Shown piece after piece: positions 53,116 to 61,662 of a stretch of 64,000 nucleotides of DNA. Numbering within the stretch: the first letter of the stretch is position 1; every line of letters starts with the position of its first letter. Source of the DNA: Sipunculus nudus (lineage: Eukaryota; Annelida; Sipuncula; Golfingiida; Sipunculidae). The stretch covers positions 1,481,001-1,545,000 of the forward strand of contig JAPPUL010000079.1 in assembly GCA_026874595.1 (NCBI GenBank), written 5' to 3'. The translations under genes were made by a program, and so were the position numbers. Under the pieces are notes generated by a model. It was not told the origin of the DNA and made no database searches. It saw only the letters and a list, made by a program, of their open reading frames with translations.

Positions 53116-53781
53116 TATGTAAGATGCAAGATATGCGGGATAACGAATAAAGAGGATGCAAAAAAAGCAATAGAAGCGGGAGCGGATGCACTAGGATTAA
53201 TAATGTGTAAAAGTCCTCGTCAAGTGAGTAAAGAGGCAGCAAAGGAGTTATTAGAGGGGCTTCCTCCATATGTTGGACGAGTATTAGTGGTACAAGACAT
53301 GAGTAAGGAAAAGCTAGATGAGATACTTGAGTACGTAGGTCTTTTTGACACGATACAGTTTCATGGAGATGAGAGTGAGGATTTTTGTATAAGTTATGCA
53401 AAAAAGTATAAAGTAGTAAAGACGATACTAGTAAGCGGGCGAGAGTCTGTAGAGCGTCTATTAGATTATAAACGGCTTAGCTATTTTTTATTAGACACAG
53501 GCTTAGTAAGAAATGGTTTTAACGGGGGAATGAGGGGAGAGAGTTCTGGTGGTACAGGGGTACGCTTTGATTGGGAACTTGGAGTATATGGTAAAGGGCT
53601 GCTTGAGGGAGGTAGTAAGATAATACTTGCGGGAGGACTTAATCCGGGCAATGTATCTGATGCAATAAAGAAGGTAAAACCTTATGGAGTAGACGTATCA
53701 TCAGGGGTTGAGCTTGCTCGTGGTAGAAAGGATATAAAGAAGCTTTATGAGTTTATAAAAGAAGTTAGAAAGGGGTATTAA
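53098..53781 (+). CDS. trpF: Phosphoribosylanthranilate isomerase TrpF
   Basis: TrpF is the third step of tryptophan synthesis (Amadori rearrangement of PRA). VRCKICGITNKEDAKKAIEAGADALGLI has the catalytic Cys; VQFHGDE-like IQFHGDESEDF, KVVKTI, FLLDTG, ILAGGLNPGNVSDAI and YGVDVSSGVE complete a TIM barrel. 227 residues, usual with a short glycine-rich insertion (RGESSGGTG). Start GTG in a duplicated 12-bp unit. No other trp gene is present, so it is isolated or feeds a paralogous pathway. Confidence 0.92.
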   Translation: MNKDVNYVRCKICGITNKEDAKKAIEAGADALGLIMCKSPRQVSKEAAKELLEGLPPYVGRVLVVQDMSKEKLDEILEYVGLFDTIQFHGDESEDFCISYAKKYKVVKTILVSGRESVERLLDYKRLSYFLLDTGLVRNGFNGGMRGESSGGTGVRFDWELGVYGKGLLEGGSKIILAGGLNPGNVSDAIKKVKPYGVDVSSGVELARGRKDIKKLYEFIKEVRKGY

Positions 53782-53789
53782 GATATAAA

Positions 53790-55007
53790 ATGTTAAAGAT
53801 ATTAAAGATATTAAATAGGGTAAAAAGCAAGTATTATGTATTAAAAGAAGGAATATATTTAATATTACTGATTACGTTGTTTAGTGGTTTTTTGGGAGCA
53901 GAAGATGCAGTTGTAGGTGTGGCTGGTGGTATGGGGGAGCAAGATGATGTAATAGAATATTTTGGAGTAGATAAGGATTCAAAGATAGAATATTTTGAAA
54001 AAGGTTTTATAAACTGGACAGAAGGGAGCTGTATAGGTTACGCAACAGAAAACGATCTTGAAGGAGTAAGCTACGAAGACATACCGAGTATATTTGCCTC
54101 AGTAAGACAAAGGAACGAAGCCCAAAGCAAATTAATCCAAACAGCAAAGACAAACCTGTTAAATATAATACTTGCAACAAGAATAGATGGAACAAATTAT
54201 ACAAGAGACTATTATTCAAAAAGTAAAGCATTCAAGTCTCTATTTTTATCCGAGATAGATAAAAACATAGTGATATTACCGACAGTATTCAAAAGTCCAA
54301 ACAAAGTGATAGTGGCATTAAAATATTCACTACGCGGCAAAAGAGGGCTTGAGGGTTTGATATATCGTCTTGATGACAATGTAGAGGAGAGAGTAGATGA
54401 TGTTTATCAAAAAGAGCCACATGAGCAAATAATCTACACATCACTAATAATAGATTTAAGGCAGTCCTATAGGTATGTACTAAAGACATACGAGAGGCTT
54501 TATTTCCTAGAAGGAAGCCTTAAGATACCGACTGGCTTGTCAAACAAGGTATGGTATGATAATATACGTAAGAGGCTAATATCAAAAGACGTGCTTACCT
54601 TAGAAGACAAGTCGCTATTGATGAGCTTAAGACCTAATGATAGATATTACGCAAGTATAATAGATAATTTATACAGGCGTTCAAAATCAAGCCGTAAGGT
54701 AGTAAATGGCGAACCGGCCTTATTCCCATCAATATACGATAGTGAGGGGCATAAAATATATTTTAAGAACCTATTAAAACTTAAAAAGAGAGGGAGTGTA
54801 AAGTTTATAAATTATACAAAGGATAAGTACTTGATGTATAAAGTTGAGCGAGTAGGAGTAAATCCCTTGTATGTGGTGGCAGATAAAGTAGTTGGAATAA
54901 ATGGAAGTAACATAGTACTTGGAAAAGAAGACAGCATTCGACTTCTCCAGCATCCAAAGACGATGGAGAATCTGATGGAAGGTAACATATACGTACTACT
55001 AAAATAG
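53790..55007 (+). CDS. Secreted hypothetical protein with LPP20/FlgT-like pattern
   Basis: A 405-residue protein with a hydrophobic segment at about residues 20-35 (GIYLILLITLFSGFLGAED), likely a signal peptide. The mature protein starts with INWTEGSCIGYATEN..., then a helix rich in A/Q/N/K and LLNIILATRIDG. This order (INW-x-x-G-x-I-x-A, then a helix and L-x-x-I-x-I-x-G) recalls the LPP20/FlgT N-terminal plan, and the later EPALFPSIYDSEGHKIYF fits the same group. This is pattern recognition, not proof. It lies 8 bp after trpF. Confidence 0.6.
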   Translation: MLKILKILNRVKSKYYVLKEGIYLILLITLFSGFLGAEDAVVGVAGGMGEQDDVIEYFGVDKDSKIEYFEKGFINWTEGSCIGYATENDLEGVSYEDIPSIFASVRQRNEAQSKLIQTAKTNLLNIILATRIDGTNYTRDYYSKSKAFKSLFLSEIDKNIVILPTVFKSPNKVIVALKYSLRGKRGLEGLIYRLDDNVEERVDDVYQKEPHEQIIYTSLIIDLRQSYRYVLKTYERLYFLEGSLKIPTGLSNKVWYDNIRKRLISKDVLTLEDKSLLMSLRPNDRYYASIIDNLYRRSKSSRKVVNGEPALFPSIYDSEGHKIYFKNLLKLKKRGSVKFINYTKDKYLMYKVERVGVNPLYVVADKVVGINGSNIVLGKEDSIRLLQHPKTMENLMEGNIYVLLK

Positions 55008-55056
55008 CAGTACATATATGTAGTTTTTAAGATGTCAGGAATTTCAAAAATTTATA

Positions 55057-55329
55057 TTAATGGCACCGAGATTTTAAAGACTTACCAGCCTTAAAGTAAG
55101 GCCTATAGTGCTCGGGGACATTAATAATCTGATTAGTCTTGGGATTTCTTGCAATACGAGCGTTTCTCTTTTTCATACTAAAGGTACCAAATCCTCTAAT
55201 CTCAATATGCTCATGATTAGAAAGACCCTCTTTAATGGTATGGAAAAAAGAGTCAACGATTCTAGTTACATCTTTTTTAGTAAGACCCGTTTTCTTACGT
55301 ATCTCATCGACAATGGCCATTTTGGTCAC
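55057..55329 (-). CDS. HU/IHF family DNA-binding protein
   Basis: A 90-residue nucleoid protein. VDEIRKKTGLTKKDVTRIVDSFFHTIKEGLSNHEHIEIRGFGTFSMKKRNARIARNPKTNQIINVPEHYRPYFKAGKSLK is the family fold including the RNPKT beta-arm motif. The GTG start at 55329 overlaps the rpsT stop by four bases (GTGA), so the two are coupled. HU or IHF cannot be separated from sequence alone. Confidence 0.92.
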   Translation of the reverse strand: MTKMAIVDEIRKKTGLTKKDVTRIVDSFFHTIKEGLSNHEHIEIRGFGTFSMKKRNARIARNPKTNQIINVPEHYRPYFKAGKSLKSRCH

Positions 55330-55601
55330 TTGTCTGTACCACTAAAACTTAGATTAATGTTTTTAAGCACCCGAGACTTTTTTCTACCGACATAATTTTT
55401 GTGTAAAACTCCCTTTTTCAAAGCCTTATCCAAACGAGAAACATAGTTTTTATAAAGCTCAATAACGTTACCTTCCTGATTTTTGATAGCAAGAGCTACC
55501 TTTCTAGCTGAAGTTTTAACCTCAGCACGAACTGCTCTGTTTTTAGCACGTCTTTTAATATTCTGACGAACTCTTTTTCTGGCTGAAATAGAATGTGCCA
55601 C
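55326..55601 (-). CDS. rpsT: 30S ribosomal protein S20
   Basis: A 91-residue primary binder of 16S rRNA. SARKRVRQNIKRRAKNRAVRAEVKTSARKVALAI and the KGVLHKNYVGRKKSRVLKNINLS tail fit the family. GTG start with AGGGGGG upstream. Transcribed together with the HU-like gene. Confidence 0.93.
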   Translation of the reverse strand: MAHSISARKRVRQNIKRRAKNRAVRAEVKTSARKVALAIKNQEGNVIELYKNYVSRLDKALKKGVLHKNYVGRKKSRVLKNINLSFSGTDK

Positions 55602-55920
55602 CTGAACCCCCCTTGCGTATACTATAATATGCTAAATAAAAGTAAGTAAAAATGCAAAAAAGCAAACAATTTTATATATATGATTCTCGTGATGCAAGTC
55701 ATAAAAATGACCGAACATATTAGAGCGTACGGAAATAAAACTATAAAAATATATAATAAAAAAATAAAAAAAGTGCAAATAAAATTAATAAAGCGGGCCT
55801 CTTGGGAGAGGAGGGGGCTAAAAATGTAGAGAAAAAAGGTGATAATACTTTTACTTTTGCAAATGAATTTTTTATAGTTAAGGAAAAAAAGCGAGTATAA
55901 AAGAGGGTAGAAACTAATAT
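55602..55920. other. Intergenic region between rpsT and the aldolase
   Basis: About 320 bp, divergent. A weak hairpin CCTCT/AGAGG (about 55799-55812) lies in a G-rich patch. A TATTAT box about 30 bp upstream of rpsT on the minus strand is a possible -10. No gene or clear RNA structure is visible. Confidence 0.45.
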
Positions 55921-56619
55921 ATGTTAAAAGTGCTTTTGAAGAGGGCGTGGGCTCAAAGAGAAATAGTAAATATATGCAAGAGGTTGTATGAGAGGGGGCT
56001 TGTATCGGGAACGGAAGGGAATGTTTCTTATAAGGGAGGCGATATAGTGTATACAACGCCATCTGGAGTAAGTAAGGGATATGTTAGAAGGTCTAATATA
56101 GTAGAGGTTACATTAAGCGGAGAAGTAATTCGTGCTGGCAGGCGAAATGGATTTAAGAGGGAGTTAAAAGCGACAAGTGAGCTTAATATGCATCTTGCAA
56201 TATACAAATCGCGAAAAGACGTGCATGCAGTAGTACATGGGCATCCGAAAAGCTGCCTGGCGCTCAATTTAAGTAATTCAGGACTAAACGAGAGTATAAT
56301 CCCGGAGATAACAGTAATGCTTGGCAAGATACCAAATATAGCTTACAAAGCGCCCTCAACTAAGGGGCTTGCAAATGCGATAGGCGAAGCAATAAAGGGG
56401 ACAGATGCCCTTTTGATGGATAAACATGGTAGTATAACGGTAGGGAAGAGTGTTGAGGAGGCATATAATAAGCTTGAACAGATGGAGCATGCGGCCTGGA
56501 TAATATTACATGCAAAGCTACTAGGGAATGTACGTGAGCTTACAGCTGAAGAGATAAAGGAGCTTATGGAGATACGAGATAAAACCTATAAGCTAACAAA
56601 TCCAATAGTAAGGTTTTAA
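55921..56619 (+). CDS. Class II aldolase/adducin family protein
   Basis: A zinc-dependent aldolase such as L-fuculose- or L-ribulose-phosphate enzymes. GTEGNVSYKGGDIVYTTPSG, VHAVVHGHPKSCLAL with two zinc histidines, and LLMDKHGSITVGKSVEEAYNKLEQMEHAA with the third histidine follow. 232 residues, normal. It stands alone; substrate (fuculose, ribulose or methylthioribulose phosphate) cannot be set. Confidence 0.88.
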   Translation: MLKVLLKRAWAQREIVNICKRLYERGLVSGTEGNVSYKGGDIVYTTPSGVSKGYVRRSNIVEVTLSGEVIRAGRRNGFKRELKATSELNMHLAIYKSRKDVHAVVHGHPKSCLALNLSNSGLNESIIPEITVMLGKIPNIAYKAPSTKGLANAIGEAIKGTDALLMDKHGSITVGKSVEEAYNKLEQMEHAAWIILHAKLLGNVRELTAEEIKELMEIRDKTYKLTNPIVRF

Positions 56620-56644
56620 TAAAAAAATAAGAAAATGGTAAAAG

Positions 56645-56676
56645 AGGGAGAGTAGAGGGAGAGTAGAGGGAGCGTA
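56645..56676. repeat. Short tandem duplication after the aldolase gene
   Basis: An 11-bp unit (GAGGGAGAGTA) is present twice with a third variant (AGAGGGAGCGTAG). Like other gaps here, this gap is dominated by a short repeat. Confidence 0.85.
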
Positions 56677-56751
56677 GTATGGAAGGATAATATATATTTT
56701 ATGCTGTTATTGTTTTTACCTGGAATGCTAATAAAAGGTAAAGAGTAGTGG

Positions 56752-58161
56752 ATGGCAATATATAAGCAAAGTGATGAACAATGGGGAAGTAGTTATGTTT
56801 TTTTTGATGACAGCATTAGGCTAAGCGATAGGGTTTGGAAATATATGTTTTTTTAGAATATAGATACGAGAGTGTGGGGGTGAGTTTTTAATACCGTATT
56901 TTATAGCCCTGCTAAGTGTTGGGATACCCTTGTTAATTCTTGAATTTGGGATAGGGCATGAGCGGCTTGGGAGCCCACCTCTTGCGTTTGTAAAATATAG
57001 CAAGAGATGGTAATGGCTTGGATGGTGGACGGTAGTTTTTCTAATATTTGGCATAGCACTATACTATACGGTAATAATATCCTGGTGCGTAAACTATGTA
57101 CGCTATGCATTAAATTTGTCTTGGGGCAAGGACGTAATAGGTTTTTTTTAATAATGATTTTTTAGGGAAGACAGGAGGTCCGTTTGAGTTTGGGAGTTTA
57201 CAGCTGGAGATAGTATTAGGCTTGTTCCTAGTATGGCTTTTGGGGTGGTACATAGTATATAAAGGAGTTAGACTCGGGCTTTGAGATAGCAAATAAAGTG
57301 TTCATTCCGTTATTATTATTATTGATGAGCATATTGGTAGTATGGAGTTTCACCTTAGAAGGAGCAGGAGAAGGATTAAAGTCTTATTTTGTACCTGATT
57401 TTTCTAAGTTATGGGAACCTAAGGTATTGCTTAATGCGTATAGCCAAGTATTTTTCTCACTTGGGCTTGGTTTTGGAATAATGATAACGTATTCAAGTTA
57501 CCTGCCTAAGGATGCAAATCTCCCAAAAGCAGCAATAACGACAGCACTTATGGATAGTGGCTTTGCAATATTTGCTGGCTTTGCAATATTTGCGGTACTT
57601 GGGTTCATGGCACAATCAAGTGGCAAGGGAGTGGAAGAGGTAGTAGCAAACGGGATAGGGCTTGCGTTTATAGCGTATCCCCAAGCACTAAACCTAATGC
57701 ACGATACGCTATCACCGTTTATAGGGAAAGCATTTGGAATATTATTTTTTGTATCGCTTGTTGTAGCGGGCTTTTCATCAGCAATATCAATAATAGAAGC
57801 TTTCGTATCAGCAATAGTAGATAAATTTCTGTGGAGGAGGAAGGTAGTAGTAACAGTAGTAACGCTATTAGGTTTTTCAGGAGGAATAATATTTGCAACA
57901 GGAGCAGGGATTTATTGGATAGACATAGTAGATCATTTTCTAACAACTTATGGAGTACTGGTTGTAGGATTTCTAGAATGCTTAGTAGTGGGTTGGATTT
58001 TTCATATATACATATTCAGACAGCATATAAACAAAACAACAAATATGCAGCTTGGGCGTATATGGGACTATGTAATAAGGTTTATGGTTCCGATAATACT
58101 GCTTGTAATAATAGGCACCGCCCTAATAAAGGATGTTAGCAATACCTACGGTAATTATTAG
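56752..58161 (+). pseudogene. Broken sodium:solute symporter (NSS family)
   Basis: Reading across frames recovers an NSS transporter: EQWGSSY..., IGFGNI, then GGEFLIPYFIALLSVGIPLLILEFGIGHERLGSPPLAFVKYS, LGWWTVVFLIFGIALYYTVI and the intact last part from 57298 (VFIPLLLLLMSILVVW to the end). The footprint of 1410 bp fits a ~470-residue transporter. Damage: one extra T in the T8 run at 56798-56805, TAA at 56822-56824, TAG at 56861-56863, TAA at 57011-57013, an extra T in the T8 at 57142-57149 and an extra G at 57276-57278. The amino-acid transport function is lost. The 864-bp frame 57298-58161 is the only large remnant; a truncated protein would lack the first helices. Confidence 0.9.
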
Positions 58162-58276
58162 GGGTTGGGTGGCTGGTGCTTAGAGTAGTAATATCGTTTA
58201 TTCTAAAAGGGCAGGGATGGCGACATAATATAAATGAACATAAAAGCCGCACAGATGAGTATGTAAAAGAAGACAT

Positions 58277-58540
58277 TTAGTTAGATTTTATAGAGTGAGA
58301 GGGAAAGGAAGAGTTATGAAATAGCAAATACTTCTTATGCTTTTCAAGAGCAGAGATAGCGCTTATAATGATACGTTTAATTTGTTTAATGTTGGCAAGA
58401 TTCAAGTTTTCAACGAGCGTAAGAATGCCGAGCAATTGATTAATTTTAGCTTCAGTATTTTTGAAATCCAAAGAATCGGTTTGCTTAGAGATTATAAGTG
58501 GTATAACCTTCGAGATGGCAGAATAAATTAGTTGTTCCAT
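58277..58540 (-). CDS. Small hypothetical protein
   Basis: An 87-residue protein with GGAG eight bases before the ATG; mostly helical, with a hydrophobic N-terminal helix (IYSAISKVIPLIISK). Not recognised. The IKQIKRIIISAISALEKHKK segment is loosely like the one in the 125-residue protein at 9806-10183. It lies between the dead symporter and the PBP. Confidence 0.6.
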   Translation of the reverse strand: MEQLIYSAISKVIPLIISKQTDSLDFKNTEAKINQLLGILTLVENLNLANIKQIKRIIISAISALEKHKKYLLFHNSSFPSHSIKSN

Positions 58541-58632
58541 GAGAGTGCTCCGAATTAATAATATTTATATACTAAATACAAGGGAGATGCTGTAAAGATT
58601 ACATTTAGCGGTAAAAAAGCGGTATATAAGTA

Positions 58633-60903
58633 CTAATTTTGTTCAATATCCTTAGAATTGGTATTAGCCGGAATACCAAGCAATTGATTAAAAGGGTTCT
58701 CATCATGGGGCAGGTCACAATCTTGTAAAGGCTTAGTATTAGACATAAACTTGGCATTATAGTTTATATTAACACACTTACCTTTAACGGCCTTAAGCCC
58801 AGAGTCAAGACAAACGTCCTGGGTTTCAAAGTTATAAGAATTGTCAAAAGAGAAAGAAGAGGAGGTGTAATATAAGCTAGCGAGTTTCATAAAGCGAGTA
58901 AATATAGGTCCTGCGATAGTGCCGCCAGTACCAGAAAGGGGTTTACTATCATCATGGCCAACCCAAACAGCAGCAGACAATTCAGGAGTAAACCCAGCAA
59001 ACCAAAGGTCTCTTGAATCCTGGGAAGTACCTGACTTGCCAGCGATATCGAAATTTATGTTAGCACTTTTCTTAGCATAATATCCAGTTCCACCGGGGTC
59101 TAAAACTTGCTGTAAGATTTTAGAAATAAGATAAGCAGCTTCTTTTGAAATAACAGTTTTCTTAAAAGGATTTATTTGATCATTTTTAATTATGATACTT
59201 TTGCCTGTAATGTCATTAATACTTTTAATAAGTTTAGGTTTAACGAAAAGGCCTTTATTAGCGAATGTCGAGTATATGGTAGCAAGTTCAATTAAAGACA
59301 TTTCAACAGAGCCAAGGATAATAGAATACTGATCATCTTTATAACGGTTTATACTCTCTTCAAATGACAAGTCCAAAGCCTTTTGAATAAAGTTTCTAAC
59401 ACTTTTAATACCGATATCAGAAGCAATACGCGCAGCAACTTGATTACTAGATATTTTAACAGCCTGAGTTAGGCTAATTTTCTTATTAAGATATTGGTCA
59501 TCATAATTGCTAACTTTCCAAACTTTATTATGCTTCAAAGGAATAGGTTCGTATTTATCCAAGACTAAAGAATAAGGTGTAATAAGCCTATCATCCAAGG
59601 CGGCGGCATAAAAGATAGGTTTAAAAGCCGAACCTGGTTGTCTCATGGCCTGAAATGCCCTATTATACTGATTAGAAACACTAAACTTCTCACCCCCGAC
59701 AAAAGCTTTAATTCCCCCAGTTTTAGGTTCAATAGCAATTAAAGCCGCTTGTATTTTATTTTTGTCATAATATCTAAACTTCTTTTTTTTAAGGAGATTT
59801 TTTCTAATAAGTATAAGACGTTTTTTAATGATGTTCCGAGCCTTAAGCTGTAGGTCCATATCGATATAAGTATATATTCGAAGTCCTTTAGTATGTAAAA
59901 AGTCAAAGGCTTGATTTTCGTCATCAAAGATATTTTTTTGAACTAAAGTGCGTATAAGCTGTCGTTTAACCTCCTCAACTACATAAGGGGCTTTATTTAG
60001 AGACTCATTATATTTTTTAGTTGAATAAATTTTTTTAAAGTTATTAGTATTCCAAAACTCCTCATATAATTTAGAATATGATGAGTCAATAAGATTTTGT
60101 TTATGCATGGACTTAAGGACATTAAGATGCTTTTTTTTTGAATACTTTATATTTTTGAAAGGCGAGAAAAGACTTGGGTTTGGAATTATGCCAACGAGTA
60201 ATGCCGCTTCAATTATATTTAAGTTTTTAGCAGCCTTTTTAAAATAAAACTTAGAAGCCTCCTCAACGCCATTCACATTGTGTCCAAAGTATATGTAGTT
60301 GACATACATTTCAAGTATATCGTTTTTGTCATAATACTTTTCAATAAGGTTTTTAGTAATTATAATCTCATAAACTTTCCTATGAAGATTACGTTCACTT
60401 GTCGTAAAAAGCAATTTGGCAAGTTGCTGAGTTAAAGTGCTTCCCCCGCGGACAATACGTCCAGCAAAAAGGTTTTGCATCAAAGCATTAGCTATAGCAA
60501 AGTGGTTTATGCCATTATGTTTGTAAAATTGTCTATCTTCTGAATTTATTAAAGCCTTGATAAAATGGGGTGAAACATCGTTAAGCCCGACTATATTTCT
60601 ATCTTCTTTTGAGAACTTACCGATTTCCTTGCCATTAATATCATAAATTATGGTTGAACTATAAATTGATTGATCTTTTATATCCTCTTTACTGTTAAAG
60701 CTTACCGGGGCTTTAATAAAGATTTGCGGATAAGCTTTTTTGTTTATTAGGTATTTATAATAATTTAGCGTTTTAATATGGTCATTACGATTTGTTAGGT
60801 ACTCGTTATAAACTTTATTGTAATATGATATTCCTATACTAACTATAATGATTATAGCTAGTATTGAAAGTAAGAGTATTGTTAGTAACTTTTTTTTCTT
60901 CAT
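58633..60903 (-). CDS. Bifunctional penicillin-binding protein 1A
   Basis: A class A PBP that polymerises and cross-links peptidoglycan. One N-terminal membrane helix (about 8-28) leads to the GT51 domain: LINSEDRQFYKHNGINHFAIANALMQNLFAGRIVRGGSTLTQQLAK with the catalytic Glu. The transpeptidase domain has RQPGSAFKP (active Ser), SSNQVAAR (SxN) and AGKSGTSQD (KSGT). 756 residues, typical. GxxS, SxN and KSG are intact, so it should be active and a beta-lactam target. It is preceded by a promoter at 60946-60973. Confidence 0.95.
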   Translation of the reverse strand: MKKKKLLTILLLSILAIIIIVSIGISYYNKVYNEYLTNRNDHIKTLNYYKYLINKKAYPQIFIKAPVSFNSKEDIKDQSIYSSTIIYDINGKEIGKFSKEDRNIVGLNDVSPHFIKALINSEDRQFYKHNGINHFAIANALMQNLFAGRIVRGGSTLTQQLAKLLFTTSERNLHRKVYEIIITKNLIEKYYDKNDILEMYVNYIYFGHNVNGVEEASKFYFKKAAKNLNIIEAALLVGIIPNPSLFSPFKNIKYSKKKHLNVLKSMHKQNLIDSSYSKLYEEFWNTNNFKKIYSTKKYNESLNKAPYVVEEVKRQLIRTLVQKNIFDDENQAFDFLHTKGLRIYTYIDMDLQLKARNIIKKRLILIRKNLLKKKKFRYYDKNKIQAALIAIEPKTGGIKAFVGGEKFSVSNQYNRAFQAMRQPGSAFKPIFYAAALDDRLITPYSLVLDKYEPIPLKHNKVWKVSNYDDQYLNKKISLTQAVKISSNQVAARIASDIGIKSVRNFIQKALDLSFEESINRYKDDQYSIILGSVEMSLIELATIYSTFANKGLFVKPKLIKSINDITGKSIIIKNDQINPFKKTVISKEAAYLISKILQQVLDPGGTGYYAKKSANINFDIAGKSGTSQDSRDLWFAGFTPELSAAVWVGHDDSKPLSGTGGTIAGPIFTRFMKLASLYYTSSSFSFDNSYNFETQDVCLDSGLKAVKGKCVNINYNAKFMSNTKPLQDCDLPHDENPFNQLLGIPANTNSKDIEQN

Positions 60904-60945
60904 ACTAAAGATATAGAACTAAAGATATAGAATTAATAAATTATA

Positions 60946-60973
60946 ATAATATTATTAGTTAATTAACACTCAA
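60946..60973 (-). promoter_or_regulatory. Promoter of the PBP gene
   Basis: On the minus strand, TTGAGT (60973-60968) and TATTAT (60951-60946) are separated by 16 bp. The expected start lies about 35 nt before the ATG at 60903. A 15-bp duplication (ACTAAAGATATAGAA) occurs in the leader. Confidence 0.5.
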
Positions 60974-61009
60974 TCTAATATAGTACTTATGAACAAAATA
61001 GTGTAGTTT

Positions 61010-61038
61010 TAGAAAAAATGTATTTATAATGCTATAAT
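61010..61038 (+). promoter_or_regulatory. Extended -10 promoter of the FtsB-like gene
   Basis: Perfect TATAAT at 61033-61038 with TGC in front (extended -10). The -35 position (TAGAAA, 61010-61015) is weak, at 17-bp spacing. It lies divergently from the PBP promoter. Confidence 0.55.
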
Positions 61039-61092
61039 TTATGGATGTGCCTAAAAAACATAGATTTATAATTCAGATAAAAAAAGGAATAT

Positions 61093-61551
61093 ATGAAACT
61101 CTCGCCTATACTTTATCCATTTCTGCTCGTTGCGTTTATACTTTTAATATTTTATCTATTTTTCTTTGGGGATAATGGTCTTTTAGCATATAAAACTAAG
61201 ATTTTGCAATTAAACGAATTAAAATCTCAAAATAGAGTGCTTTATGAGAAAGTTAAAAAGTTTGAGTATAAGATAGATTACTTGCTTGATAATGATAAAT
61301 ATCAACTTGAATTTGAGGCAAGAAAAAATGGTTTTAAGAAAAAAGGTGATATAATATTAGTTTTAAGAAATAGTGCTTTTCTAGATTCTTTGGCACTGGA
61401 GTATGAGAGTAAGTATAGAAAAACTGATAAAACAGAGGATTTTGATAATATAGCAAGTTATAATAAAAAGGTGATACTAGGCTTCATATTAAATGTAGCG
61501 ATAGCTTTTGTACTTGTTTTGATACTTCCTGTTGGTAATAATAAATCTTAA
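61093..61551 (+). CDS. ftsB: FtsB/DivIC-like septum formation protein
   Basis: A 152-residue protein with an N-terminal membrane helix (about 8-28, FLLVAFILLIFYLFFFG) and GDNGLLAYKTKILQLNELKSQNRVLYEKVKKFEYKIDYLLDNDKYQLEFEARKNGFKKKGDII, the DivIC/FtsB coiled-coil pattern. It carries a second hydrophobic helix at the C-terminus (VILGFILNVAIAFVLVLILPVG), which ordinary FtsB lacks. AAAAGGA lies before the ATG. Confidence 0.85.
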   Translation: MKLSPILYPFLLVAFILLIFYLFFFGDNGLLAYKTKILQLNELKSQNRVLYEKVKKFEYKIDYLLDNDKYQLEFEARKNGFKKKGDIILVLRNSAFLDSLALEYESKYRKTDKTEDFDNIASYNKKVILGFILNVAIAFVLVLILPVGNNKS

Positions 61552-61662
61552 AAATATTTTTTTGTAAGTAAGCCCAAAATAGCATAAATAGCATAAATAC
61601 AAAAGATAAGTTTTTAAAAAGCCAGAAGGTAGTTTTTTTGTTAGCAGTCCTTAGAGGTAATA

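Noticed and set aside
56752-57300. Programmed frameshifting or phase variation of the symporter
   Set aside because: Three in-frame stops occur in addition to the homopolymer changes, so no simple shift restores the frame.
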